The translations under genes were made by a program, and so were the position numbers. The notes under the pieces are model-generated. The model saw nothing but the letters and a program-made list of their open reading frames with translations, did no database searches and was not told the DNA's origin. A stretch of 64,000 bases of DNA from Lantana camara. Taxonomy: Eukaryota; Streptophyta; Magnoliopsida; Lamiales; Verbenaceae. The DNA lies in NCBI GenBank assembly GCA_037501455.1, contig CM074856.1, forward strand, positions 93,384,001-93,448,000. The letters run 5' to 3'. Positions 32,808 to 44,950 of this stretch are shown piece by piece (the stretch's first letter is position 1; every line of letters begins with the position of its first letter).

Positions 32808-35800
32808 TCAACAATCATACATGCGTTTGACAATTCTTCACAAATCAAATATCACGAGGGGATAATCATAAATTCATCAACTAAGTGACTAACACGGTTC
32901 CACACGAAATGCTCAAAATACGGGAATGTAAATCATCCTAGAGACCGCCACGGTCCAACTAACAAGATAATAAATCCGATAACGTACATGCTAAATCCAA
33001 AACAACTCCAAGGTAACAAAACCAAAGTAAAAGCAACAAACATAACTAGACAACTAGACAAGATTGTCAAGAAAGACTCCCGCCTAGCATGACTCCAAAA
33101 GCAACTTGCGGACATGAAAGGTAAAGGAGATCAGTTCAAACAGAACCGGTGAGGAGAAGTGTACATAATATAAGTGATATAAGAGGGTTTAATGCATGAT
33201 AAAAACAAAGGTGTTCATGATCCAACTTATTTTCAAAGTAAATGCAAGTTTTAGAAAAATATGGATCATAAACCACACATAACCGGCTCGGCGAGAACGA
33301 GCACTCCATCTGATCTTCCCAAACCAAGAAATCAAACCAATCCAACCTTTACACCGTTGATGTCGAGGGTGTGCACCCCCCGAGCATCCATAACGTAGAG
33401 AATTCGGTCCATGCAACCTAGCTCTCTCCAAGAAAACTTCAACCCCGAAACCTCCCCGGAGTCTTAGTAATCTTGTCCACAGTGGGAACTTTGGATAAGG
33501 ACATCCGTCGGCCCTTGCCTTCCCGGAATATCTCTCACCTCCATCCCCGAGCTCAAATTCGATTGCCCCAAGCAAGCGTCCTTGCGAGGTACATCATAAC
33601 CTCGCTACACAACTCACACATACATAATATCCAAATAAAAGTTCCAAAGGCATTTTGGGCACTTATCCCATATACGAAAACTCAAGTTCTACTTGTAAAC
33701 CATTACCATAAGCGAATATCCAATATATGAGCATAGCTCACAAAACATGGCTTATTAAGCCTATATATATATACGTTTGAAAACGGGAGTTTAAAACCAA
33801 TAAATATGAAAGGCTATAGGGGTCCACAGTTTTGAAAACATTTTACATATATATAACTCCTCACCTTTACCAAGAACCTCGAAGATCAAGCACGAACAAG
33901 GAAGGTTACACGTCCGGAGACTCACCACCTAACAAGACAATGTACCAACAAAGGTAAGACTCGACTCGAAAGCCAACAAGACGACGCACGACTTTGACAT
34001 GAATGTAAATATGCTAATGATGTGCAAGGAATGTTCGACGATGGTATATATTGGGAATTATGATCACATTGCATCATATAAGTCATGTATCAAGTTCTCA
34101 AGTCATATGTAATAAGCGACCTATGAATCATACTTAACACAATTTAATTAAACGCATAACTTAGTCAATTAAGAGAACTTAAGCATGATTGAGGTATAAA
34201 GATCATAATATAAGATATGCATGAGATGCCACAACAGATAATGAGGTCACAATACATTAGAGACATAATATAAATAAGTAAGGAACAAACGAGAGGCAAA
34301 ACAAGTGAAACGAATCAAGAAAATAAGGCTGGGGATAATCCACCCCCGTGGATTTTCCTTCACAAAAAAAAAATCCACCCTCGCGGATTTGGTCCAGAAG
34401 CTGCTGCCTTAAATCCACCCCCATGGATTTTTACACAGCAAATATCCACCCTAGTGGATTCTGCCTAGAACTTAAAAAAAAACATGACAGCAACTTCAAA
34501 CTCGACGGGAATGAGTTCAAAACACCCCAAAACATGAAATTAAGCTTCCAAAACCACAAATAAGCATCATATATCATCAAGTTACATAATAAAGCACTTA
34601 GGAACATATAAACATCAAGAGAGCTAGAAATTCATACAGGAACTTCATCTTCTACAAATTTCATGAAAGCTTTAAGCATAACAATGGTGAAATCAACGAT
34701 CATTCAAGAAACTCAAAGGAATTAATCACATTCTTCATGGAATTTCTCAAGGAACAAGAACCGATCATCAAATCAAGTTAAATCACACAAGAACATAAAC
34801 ATGAAAGAATTCTTCATAAAAGCTTCAAAGGTCAACAATGGTGGATTCTTCAAATAAGCATGAAACTCAAGGAAACCTATCCTATTCTTCATAAAAGCAC
34901 ATACGGAACATGAATCCATTATCAAATCAAGTTAAAACAAGCTAGGGCATGAACATCCATAAGTTCTTATGAAAAGCTTCAAAGTGCTTTAATGGTGAAA
35001 TCTTCAAATGAACATGAAAACAAGAAATTCTTATATCAAATCGTTCCTAGCATCAAGATAAACATATTTCCATCATAAAATTCGGATCTAATCCATCTAA
35101 CATGAACCCTAGATTCATTTTCAAGCTTCAAAGCTTCAAGAACACAAACCCATGAAAAGAGCACATAAGCTTACCTTGAGAGCTGAAACCCGAAGAAGAA
35201 ATCTTGTTCTTTAGTCTTGAATCTCCAGCTTTAACCTTCACTCTTGGCTCTTGAAGATGGCTTGAAGTTCTTGAGAGAATATGAACAGACTTTGAAAAAG
35301 TGTTGGGAGAGAATGAATATGATTCTTGGAAAATAACGTAACTTATGTTTGGTGTTTAGGATCTAATTTGGGTCAGCTGAATAGGATCATGGAGCTGTCA
35401 TATGGGTCGGATTTAAGTGAAATTGGATCTCAAACTGGGTCAGAATTGAAATTGGGTCGCAGGTCAACATTTAGGCTTAAAAGGGTTGACTTTTTGTAGA
35501 ATGGCCATAACTTCTTCGTCCGAACTCCGAATTGAGCGATTCAAGAACCCACGAAATCGTAATCGAATTATCTACTCAATTTCATTAAGTTCTAACCAGT
35601 TCCAGGCTTGGAAAATAAATTTACCATTTAGTCCCTAAATTATGCTTTAATATCCAAATAAGCACATTATTTCGTTTAACCATAAAGCATGCTATCAAAA
35701 CTCTTTAAGCACAATACGAGCACATACTTATCATATCAAATAGCCACATAAGTCATGTAAATCATGTTTTTCACATAAGCACCAAATGTCTATCAAATTA

Positions 35801-35888
35801 AGGCATAAATCCACATAAATCATGCATAGAAAGTAAATCGTACACTCTCGTGCCAAACCCTACCTTGATCGAGAAGCGGGGCGTCACA

Positions 35889-37553
35889 CGTAAATCCTCC
35901 TCTAAGGCGTTCTGAACGCACTCCTAGACAGCCGGAGAGATGGTATGGATTCTTCCATGAAATCTCTCAAAAGGATAATGATCCTTTAACATATGAGGAG
36001 GCACTTTCAGATTCTGACTCTGAACAGTGGATAGAAGCCATGAAATCTGAAATGGATTCCATGAACTCCAACCAAGTTTGGACCTTGGTAGATTTGCCTG
36101 ATGGTGTCAAACCCATAGGTTGCAAATGGATCTTTAAGAGAAAGCTTGGAGTTGATGGAAGCATTGCAGCCTACAAAGCAAGACTGGTTGCAAAAGGATT
36201 CACTCAAAGACCCGGTGTGGACTTTGATGAAACCTTTTCACCAGTTGTAATGCAAAGTCTATTCGGATCATGCTTGCCATTGCTGCGTATTGTGACTACG
36301 AGATATGGCAAATGGATGTAAAAACTGCATTTCTCAATGGTGACATTGATAAAGACATTTATGTGGAGCAACTCATAGGTTTCACATTCAGTGGGAGTGA
36401 GCAAAAGGTTTGCAAACTCCAAAGATCAATCTATGGATTGAAACAGGCTTCTGGGAATTGGAATATTCGATTTGATGAATCAGTCAAAGCGTTTGGCTTC
36501 ATTCAAATTTCAAATGAATCATGTGTGTATAGAAAGCAATTGGAGACCTCAGTGCAATTCTTAGTACTTTATGTTGATGACATCCTTCTTATTGGGAATT
36601 CGAAGGATGATATGAAAGTGACTAAGTTATGGTTATCGAACCAATTCGAGATGAAAGATCTGGGTGATGCGTCCTATATCCTTGGAATTAAAATCTGTAG
36701 AGATAGATCTAGAAGGTTAATAGGACTATCACAGTCGATGTACATTGACAAAGTATTGAAGAGATTCAATACGGAGTCAGCAAAGGTTAAGAACCTTCCT
36801 ATGAGTGTAGGAACATGTCTTTCATAGAAGATGTGTCCTAAGACTAACCTTGAGAAGGAAAGAATGACTTATATACCTTTTGCATCAGCAATAGGTAGCA
36901 TAATATATGCAATGTTATGTACTCGACCGGATGTGGCTTATGCACTTAGTGTAACAAGTCGTTTCCAATCTGACCCTGGAGATGGTCACTAGGCTGCCGT
37001 AAAGAATATTATCAAGTACTTGAAAAGTACTGAAGATTTATTCTTAGTTTACGGAGGTCAGAAAGATCTTACTGTCGAAGGATACTGCGATGCAAGCTTT
37101 GCATCTGACTTAGATGATTTTAAGTCAATGTCAGGATACATTTTCTACCTGAACGGCGGAGCAGTGAGTTGGAAGAGTTCCAAGCAAACGACCACTGTAG
37201 ATTCGACCACTGAGGCCGAATACTTGGCTGCAAATGATGCAGCTAAGGAAGGTGATTGGATTAGAAACTTCATTCAAGAGTTGAATGTTGTTCCTAGCAT
37301 GAAAGACCCCATAACTGTGTTTTGTGACAACACTGGGGCGGTTACTCAAGCAAGAGAACCAAGATCTCACCAACAGACCAAGCACATTATGAGAAAGTAT
37401 CACCTAATCCGTGATATTATCAAAAGTGGAGATGTGCAAATTGAGAGGGTCACATCAGCAGAGAACGTGGCAGATCCACTTACTAAACCCCTTAGTCGAG
37501 AAGCTTTCCAAGGTCATCTTCAGAAGATGGGACTTAGAGTAACTTTAGAATGA
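35889..37553 (+). pseudogene. Copia reverse transcriptase and RNase H (3' part of pol, broken)
   Basis: Continues the copia polyprotein. It begins RRSERTPRQPERW, then the RT domain: WTLVDLPDGVKPIGCKWIFK, YKARLVAKGFTQ, FDETFSPVV, then a frameshift near 36255, MDVKTAFLNGD, the catalytic LVLYVDDILLIGN near 36565, and SYILGIKI. RNase H follows: EGYCDASFASD near 37080, SGYIFYLNGGAVSWKSSKQ, TEAEYLAA and FCDNTGA. The end is LTKPLSREAFQGH, stop at 37551. Stops interrupt at 36825 (TAG) and about 36991 (TAG for an expected Trp). About 500 bp of pol (end of integrase and linker) is missing between 3596 and 35889. Confidence 0.92.
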
Positions 37554-37562
37554 CTTTGACGG

Positions 37563-37575
37563 TCAAGTGGGAGAT
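37563..37575 (+). other. Polypurine tract of copia element
   Basis: TCAAGTGGGAGAT immediately before the LTR start TGTTAGGAATAG, the usual copia arrangement. Confidence 0.88.
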
Positions 37576-38126
37576 TGTTAGGAATAGTGCCCTAGAAAGC
37601 CGATTGTATATCCGCTTTGTGCTTTTGCTTATTGTAATCACAGACAATCTTTGAATGAAATAACGAATTGAGGCAACACTTCTTTATATGCTCTTTTTTG
37701 GTATGCGTTTACTTTATCTGTGCATGTATGAGAACTCCCCTAATCCTGATGACTTTAGGACTCTACCATTTAGGTGAAATGGTTCATGAAACGAGCCCTA
37801 TATCACATAAGTCATGATTAGTAAAATGCTCCAAGCCGATGAGTCCTACAGACAATGGGAGTGTCAACCTGACTCCTCTAAGGCTTGCTTGTGGGATCAC
37901 GCCCTTAACAAGGACCACCTTGTTTCATGGAGGTGCAAAGTGTATAGTTGATACGTGCGTGATACATGAGGGTGCTTACTTTAATAAGTAAGTTCACTGA
38001 GGTGGCCCGTGTGAGAAGATTCCTAAATGGGAAAGGAAGTTTCTATTTCAGGAAATAGAAACCTCCAGATTAGGAAATATCTCACGAGTCATTGATGTGA
38101 TTAATTGATCCTTAGACTTGAGGTTC

Positions 38127-41100
38127 TGTAGCACCCCACACGTGAGGCACCACATCCCCCGCACTAAGGCTCAACACGAGTAACGAAATAGTAAATCCGC
38201 ACCCGTATCAAACCCTAGCGAACGGGAGACAAACATAAAAACCTTCCTAAGCTAGGCGGAACTAGACCCTACAATGATAACCAAATCACAATATATAATG
38301 CATGGCAAAGCCCAAGTACAAACATACAAACCATAAACGGAATTTGGGCTCTTCAGGCCTCTTTTAAAACATAACAAATCCAGTAAAAGCAATTCAATAA
38401 CGATAACCTAAATATTCAAGTCCAAGATACTACAGAATCGAATCAAACATAAATCCAATACATGAATGAGTGGAGGGACTCTCCTAACCTAACTCGACCC
38501 ACTTAAAGACTCCAAACACCTCCGCCTAGCTCGAAACTCCAAAGCCAAACCTGCACACTAAAGTGTTGGGGAGGGAGAGGGTCAGTCTCTAGAAGACTGA
38601 GTGAGCAGGAGCGATATATATATATAAAAACATGCACATGCAAGTCATAAATTCCAAACAAGGTTTTATTTGAACTTAGTTCCCAAAAAGGGCAAGAGAA
38701 TGACTAATCAGTGCTCAGATTTTATGACTAATCATATTAATTCATTACATTCATAAATCATACATAAACATAAGGCTCGATGAGTGAGCGTGCACAATCT
38801 CCAACCAAACTCCGACCGTGTACGACAAATATCATTAATATGTTGATTAGGTGATCATGCAATATATCATAATACACGCATACCATAAATCATAACATAA
38901 ACATAATCGTTTGGGCAATCCGTGTCCCGGCTTTCCCGCACGGTGCATAATCATATCATAAACATATTCATAAGCATAAGCATAAATCATAACCAACCTT
39001 CTTCCTCCGGGTGGTGGATGGGCTTGCAAGACCCGGCCACCGGTTCATACATAATGGCTAGTGAGGTACATGAATCCTCAAAAGCCCGACTAGCATTTCC
39101 TCGTCAAAACTCCTAACGAGGTCCGTTTCGTCGTAAATTTGGTTGGAACTAGTGTATGGGATCACCGTCGGCCCTTGCCTCCCTGGATTGCCACATACAC
39201 TAAGTCCCTGGGCCCGTGAACATAACATACATGCAATCTCGCCAAAACATTTTAGTTTATAAGAACATAACATATTTCATAAATCATTTGAAAAGGGTTT
39301 ACTCCATCAATATTTATTCGATGACTTTACTTTAAAAGTAACATATATATATATAATCATAAGGTTTTGGCCAAAGCTTTTCACATAAGGGTTGTAGGGT
39401 TTGTTACTTAGCTCAAACAAAACCACCCTCACCTGAACCGTGACAAAACAAGGAACGAGTTACCAAGTGCTCGAAGGATCAAGATCTCTCCACCCTGGAG
39501 ATAAACTGTACAAAAGACAACATGACGTGTTCGTGAGACTCAAGACTCTAAATGAACCATATATGACGCACGACAATGCTCAAGCATGATATGAAGGCAT
39601 AAAGATGATATTAGGTCATGAAAATGTTCATGTGCACTATTAAGGCATTTAGATCATATAACCACGTCATTCACTTATTCATTCATTTTCATTCAAATTC
39701 TTCAATTCAAATCTCCAATCAAATTAATTCAAGAATTCAAATAGGAGCATAGAACATATTCAAGCTCTCCCATAATGCTACCACATACTTCATATTACAT
39801 AAGATAGCATATTTCCAAGGTTTGACAACAAGGAGGCATCATGTGATATAAAAAATGAGTTAAGCAATTCATAAATGACATATAAACACACATAACGACA
39901 TTAAGCAAAAGCATGCCTATAACTCATCCAAATGCCATGAAATTAAACCACAATACTCCTAACACATAGAAAAACAAGTTCATAGTTCAACGCAAAGGAA
40001 GATAAAGTCATTCAAGAGGTGAAACAAATCAAAAACCGAAAAGGAAGCAACAAGGACTGCGCAAGGGAAGGGACACGGGGGTGTCACCCTCCTTAACCAA
40101 ACTGAGCCACGACCGTGGCTCAGTACAGAGCTTCCCAGAAGGTGTGACACGCCCGTGTCTCACACTTATGTGTAAATGAGACACGGGGGTGTCACGGTAT
40201 AGAACTTAACCACACACAAAGTTTTACCGGTAAAACTGAACCCACACCAAATCAATCCAAAAGCATACCAAATCAACTCCAAATGCTATGAAACTTAATA
40301 TACAACATATTTAGCATGGTAGGAACATTTTTCATTTGGAATGCAAAGGCTAAATCACACGTTAAGATCATCTAAATCATGCAGCAAAACTGGGTCGCCA
40401 AAATCGCACATAAAAGCCCTATTGTTTCAATCAGCCATGATCAAGTACTTAGGGGTTGAATTTGGATCTGAAACTTTGGGGAATGCATGATAACATACTA
40501 AAAAACTAATATACATCATATATTTGCAAAATGGCACAATTTAAAGCACATTAGAATGACCAACAAGTTACAAAACGCAACAGCAACAAGTCTGTCATGA
40601 AGCATGCATAAAAACAGGCCATGTCTTTCGGTTTTGAGGCTTCAAATGGAACCAAATACTTGAAACATGAATTTTAACATATAGAACAATGAGTGTACAT
40701 AATATCCATGCAAATTCACATGAAAAGTAGATCATTTGATCAAGCAACAAAGCAAAATGAAGAGCAGCAGTTCGAAAACAGGGGAAGCAGTTTGGTCATC
40801 AAGTTTGGAGCTCCATATCTCATAATTTCATCAAAGGGTCAAGAGATGAAATCCTCCTAAAATCATGTACTATCAGTTAGGAAAGAAATAGGTCAAGAAA
40901 CAAGTTCATATGATCATGTATAAGCAAGAAAATCAGCTACACAAGCAAATAGGTCACAAGAGCAAAAATCCCTAAAAGTTCATATCAAACTCATCACTCA
41001 AACCCTAATCAAATCTGATCCAAATCATGATTTAAGTAGATGAAATCAAGCATAAAAGACTAGAGAAGACATAAATATTCATACCTTAAAGATTTGGTGA

Positions 41101-42010
41101 AGGAGGGAAGAGATTTGAGCTCAAAATCACAAAGGGCCAAGGGTTTCCTTCCTTTCTTCTCTTCTTCTCTCTCTCGTTCAGCTCCAGCAGAAAGGGAGAT
41201 ATTTGGTTCAGTTTTCAGAGGTAAAGGGGTAGGAGAAAGGCTTAACCCAAGGTATAAAAGTTATGGTTAAGGTATGGTTAGGTTAGGTTAAGTAAAAAGG
41301 GTCCACCATGAAGACTAGTCAACATAAGGAGCTCTTCTTGCACGAGTTGTCCGTTACGGTTGGATTTTGAAGGTCTTAATGATTTCAAAAATGTATGAGG
41401 CTTGTTCATTGTCTCTAAATCGTCGATACGAAGGCAACGGAGGTGTCGGAATTCGAATCCGAATTCCCGAGCTCAAGATATCACGCACGGAACCAAGGAT
41501 GCGCTAATTGCTCGTTAGCCCCCGATTTGGTTCCACAACAAAATTAAATTCGTTAACACGTCAAATGAATCCGAAAACATAAACCGAGCATATAGGTATG
41601 TTCATAACACACATATTTACGACATACTAAATTTCCATAACATTCCGATATCATTACATATAAGAACAAAGCACAAATAGAACACTCATGCGCATGAACG
41701 AATTCATATTGTTATAAATGAATTACTAAAACTTAAATTCCATATTAATTAAATTAAAACCAACTAATAACATGTTGAAATTAATTATCAAAATTATCGA
41801 AATAGTTAAGGTAACACGAAACCTTAATTAAGAAATTAAACACTGAATATCAAAGTAAAATAAAATGAATTACTTAAAATAACCATAGTCTATAGTTTAA
41901 ATCAAATGTAAACACTTATAAGCAATTAATCATATAATTAAATAATTAATTTGCGCAATTTATGAACAAATATGCCACAATATTAAAAACTGAAAAACTG
42001 GGGACTTACA
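38127..42010 (-). mobile_element. Solo LTR, 3.9 kb, relative of element E
   Basis: A single 3,884-bp LTR flanked by GGTTC on both sides (38122-38126 and 42011-42015). On minus it starts TGTAAGTCCCCAG and ends GTGGGGTGCTACA. Its ends match the E LTR throughout (for example TTGCCTTCGTATCGACGAT and the CTAGGCGGAG region). No internal sequence remains, as expected after recombination between the two LTRs of a full element. Internal sites on minus: donor TTTAAG/GTATGA (41085/41084), palindromes 40071-40195, acceptor TTTTGTACAG (ends 39506), 73-nt mini-exon, donor CAG/GTGAGG (39433/39432). Confidence 0.93.
40071..40195 (-). repeat. Palindrome array in the solo LTR
   Basis: Four inverted repeats: GACACGGGGGTGTC (40071-40086), CTGAGCCACG-AC-CGTGGCTCAG (40101-40122), GTGACACGCCCGTGTCTCAC (40144-40163) and GAGACACGGGGGTGTCAC (40177-40195). 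Confidence 0.8.
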
Positions 42011-42988
42011 GGTTCCTTGTCACTTTATGAGTTAACTCTGTAGTCTTAGGTATAAGATTTAAAGGGTGTCGCCTTATACAACTGATTCAAGGCTTATGCT
42101 GGGGCTGCACAAGTGATTCATGAAAGTGAATGAGAATCAAGAAAGGACCTACACTTGCATTTGCAAGGTGATCTCTTATTGTGTAAGTCATTCATATGCC
42201 ATATGGAGTCCTTGGCCAAGGCAGTAGATCAAAACATCAAGAAAAGGGTTTCTTAGATTGAGATCAAATGGATATGAAATGCACTTAGCTTTAAGACCGG
42301 ATTATTAGGGTTCTGATTATTCCCTTACCCGAGATCTTGGTTGAGAGATAGTAAGTAGGAGGATTGTATCTCACATGAATCAATGACTTAAAGGTTCTGT
42401 CGAATCCGAACATTCCAATTCAGCTAGGGGTTAAACACCTGTTGCTAGACTATGGTCGTTTAATCTGTGGACCGATTAATTAATTAGTGAATAAATTAAT
42501 TGGGGTCACTGCTAATTGAATTGAGAACCTAGAGGGTCACACACAACAACTTGGTTACATGAGTTGAGGCTTTAAAATGATTAAACGAGTTAATCAAGCC
42601 AAGAGGGTTTCACACGTGTGGGTCACATGCGTGACAGGGGTCCTTGTGACACGTGTCCCACACGTGTGAATATATATATTGTATATATATATTAAATAAT
42701 TAAATGTGTTAATTATTTAATAGACTTTGGTTTAATTTTGAATTAAAAAGAAAGTCTTATTTTGGAGAAAAATAATCTAGTTAATTAATTAGATAAAATA
42801 AGTTATTTATTTTAAATAAATAAAGTATAAAATTATCCAAAAATAGTTTGGATATTTTAGCTCTCTTGAAAGTTGATTTGAATTTGAATTCAAAGTCAAA
42901 GTCAAAATTACTTGATGATCAAGTAATAGGAGAGAGGGACCAAAATCCTTAGCCCATAAGGACTAGGGATTTTCGGCCACTCCCTTAT

Positions 42989-42996
42989 TATAAATA
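42989..42996 (+). promoter_or_regulatory. TATA box of copia LTR
   Basis: TATAAATA within TTATTATAAATAGGGGAG, followed by GAGCTCGAGCTC. Well placed for the copia promoter. Confidence 0.8.
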
Positions 42997-43381
42997 GGGG
43001 AGCTCGAGCTCCCCTTAGAGCGAATTGGCAATTCTTTTGGTTCATGTGTTGAACACCATCCTTTCTCCAAGATAAATGAAACCCTAGGTTAAGCCTAAAC
43101 ACTAACTAGAGAACTAGCATCCTTACTAGTTAGATTGTGATCAAGTTGGTGGACTATCTCTAGAGAGCTTCAAATTAGAAGTTTGAAGATTCGAGCTTTA
43201 CCAAGGACAGGGGATCAAGCCGCGAGAAGAGCGTTCTTGGGTGGCTTGAAACGCTTCAAGAAAGAATAAAAGAAAAGTAAGTTTCTTATCTCTACGAATT
43301 TGGTTACACGATTGTGAGTCCAAGGTCCTTTTGTTGGAAATTTTTAAATTTCCGCTGCTTTCTGATTCGTGTTTTCCAACA

Positions 43382-43591
43382 GTTTTCTCCAAGGCGGAGA
43401 TGCCGGGTTCATAGGACACTTTCAAGTCCTCTTGTTTTCTTTTTGGTATTGGTCGGTAAGGTGTAAAGGTGGGTTTCTCTTCTAATAGCTAAAACGACCC
43501 GATATATCCCTTACGTGAAATGTTTTAAGCCAAAATAGTATATTTATATATCGAGTCATTTTGGGTAAATGATTTCAAACGTATGACCGCT
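43382..43591 (+). repeat. LTR fragment of a gypsy element abutting copia
   Basis: Directly after the copia LTR comes TTTTCTCCAAGGCGGAGATG, resembling the mini-exon of the solo LTR (TTTATCTCCAGGGTGGAGAG). GGTCGGTAAGGTG follows, then GTTTTAAGCCAAAA as in the D LTR. This is therefore a piece of LTR, and likely the sequence into which copia inserted. Element F's own 3' LTR does not contain it. Confidence 0.6.
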
Positions 43592-43844
43592 TGTGAGGGA
43601 CGGGGTTCTCTCCTTGTTGTTCGAAAGACGGGATTCTTTCATTACTTTCTTCCTGCTTAGATTTTTGAGTGTGTAGGCTTTGGTGAGTTAAGGGTCGTGA
43701 CTTAACAACAATCGAAGACCCTTGTTGCTTGAAGACCTTTTCCGATCTAATTCCTGAAGGGTAGTTTCTAACCCGCGTGGGATGAACATGGGAAAGTTTA
43801 CGTAAAGTTCAGAAATCAAGGCAGTGGACCTGGGGACCAGGCCC
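43592..43844 (+). other. 3' end of element F internal region
   Basis: Contains two hairpins of the GAGRGACGGGGTTCTCTC type (43594-43612 and 43620-43639), then non-coding sequence including AACCCGCGTGGGATGAACAT, shared with the complement of element H near 50865-50885. No pol frame is seen. Confidence 0.75.
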
Positions 43845-43861
43845 TCTTAAGGGGGAGAGGT
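43845..43861 (+). other. Polypurine tract of element F
   Basis: CTCTTAAGGGGGAGAGGT just before TGTAATGCCCTG. Confidence 0.85.
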
Positions 43862-44446
43862 TGTAATGCCCTGACTTTTCGGTCGTACAGGTATGACGTC
43901 ACGAGTGGGGTTAGACCGAGTGTTATGTGATTTTAATATGTTTTAATTGCTAAATGTCGGTTTAATTCAATAATTTCGTGAACTAATTGCTATTATGTGA
44001 CGTGTATGACTTATATGATTTAATTGACTGTGCTCTTTAAATTTGCTTCTAACGTGTTTACTTGCTAATTACATGTTTATTTCATTTATGCGCTTATTTG
44101 AAATTATATGAAATCCTTGGACTCAATTGAACCTTGTTTTGGACCCTATTTATTCAGCAACGAAACTTTTGGGACCTAATTGAAGCACTTAAATAATAGA
44201 AGGACCAAAGTGTAATTTTTCCTTTTTTCTTCTCCTACATTACACGATCTCTCTTCCCATCTCTCTTTATTCCTTCTTAGTTTCCTCTTCTCTTCCAAGA
44301 GAAACTCCAAACCCCTTTCTTCTCTTCCCCAAAACCGAGCCAAGAAGGAAGCAAGAAGGCAAGGCAAATCCATTCACAACCAAGCAAGAATTTAAGCTCC
44401 AATCTTTCTTCTTCTCTTCCTCCTTCTTATCCAACTTATATGTGAG

Positions 44447-44503
<57 letters not shown>
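44447..44503. repeat. (TA)n(TG)n microsatellite
   Basis: About 11 TA units followed by about 17 TG units. A second (TA)n tract is at 44655-44678. Confidence 0.98.
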
Positions 44504-44504
<1 letters not shown>

Positions 44505-44869
44505 GGGTGAACTAGGTTGTATGATCCTTTCTTTATAATTTGAATTTTGGGTGTGTATATGCTTGAATGTATGATAACCTTTAATTATATGCTTGGATCT
44601 TTAATTTTGATGCAAGAATGTGCATATATATATATATGTTGTAGATAAATGTGTGTATATATATATATATATATATATGTATATGTGGGTTTATGAAAAT
44701 TGATGGTTTAATTCATGATTTGATGAGTGTGTGTGCATATATGTTGTATTTGATTGTTGTTATGTGATTTTGGGTGAATTGGGAGCTCCTTTGGCCTTCT
44801 TGAAGCCATTTTCCGTCACTTCCCTGTTTTTTCCGAAGCTTTTGCTACTGTTGGAGTGGTGGCCGTGCC

Positions 44870-44950
44870 CGCGACCGTTTCGTGACCATTTTTGGTCGCG
44901 GCCGCGACCAACAACTTCAAAACTGGCCATTTTTCAGTCGCGGCCTCGAT
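44870..44950 (+). repeat. Palindrome cluster in F LTR
   Basis: A perfect 18-bp palindrome TGGTCGCGGCCGCGACCA (44893-44910) with partial copies GCCCGCGACCG before it and CAGTCGCGGCC after it. Confidence 0.8.

Larger units (their letters stand above)
3597..35888 (-). mobile_element. Chain of pol-less gypsy units (family G): LTR-int-LTR-int-LTR, with nested C and E
   Basis: Three LTRs of one family (L1 3789-7082, L2 11112-14285, L3 29350-35888), all minus strand, alternate with two nearly equal internal regions (about 4.03 kb each after removing insertions). The left end runs past L1 into a PBS and about 170 bp of a third unit's leader, cut off at 3597. The right end is a clean LTR start (TGTGACGCCCCG on minus) joined to copia at 35888/35889. 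No reverse transcriptase or integrase core is encoded. Element C lies in unit B and element E in L3. Tandem chains of this type are known to arise by recombination between LTRs of neighbouring copies. Confidence 0.9.
29350..35888 (-). repeat. LTR L3 of family G (5' LTR of unit B), interrupted by E
   Basis: 3,285 bp once element E and its duplicated TCAAC are removed. Long version, with the 120-bp segment near 33187-33310, like L1. It starts on minus TGTGACGCCCC at 35888, directly against copia. Donor CAAG/GTAAGC cut 35175/35174, palindromes 34337-34461, acceptor 33929, 64-nt mini-exon 33928-33865, donor GTGAGG from 33864. Confidence 0.9.
37576..43381 (+). repeat. Copia 3' LTR (interrupted by a solo LTR)
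   Basis: Starts TGTTAGGAATAG and ends GTGTTTTCCAACA, giving imperfect inverted ends. Without the solo LTR and one GGTTC it is about 1.9 kb. A TATA box lies at 42989-42996. The 42617-42670 stretch contains CACACGTGTG palindromes. The following five bases (43382-43386) should be half of the target duplication; the other half is outside the window. Confidence 0.88.
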
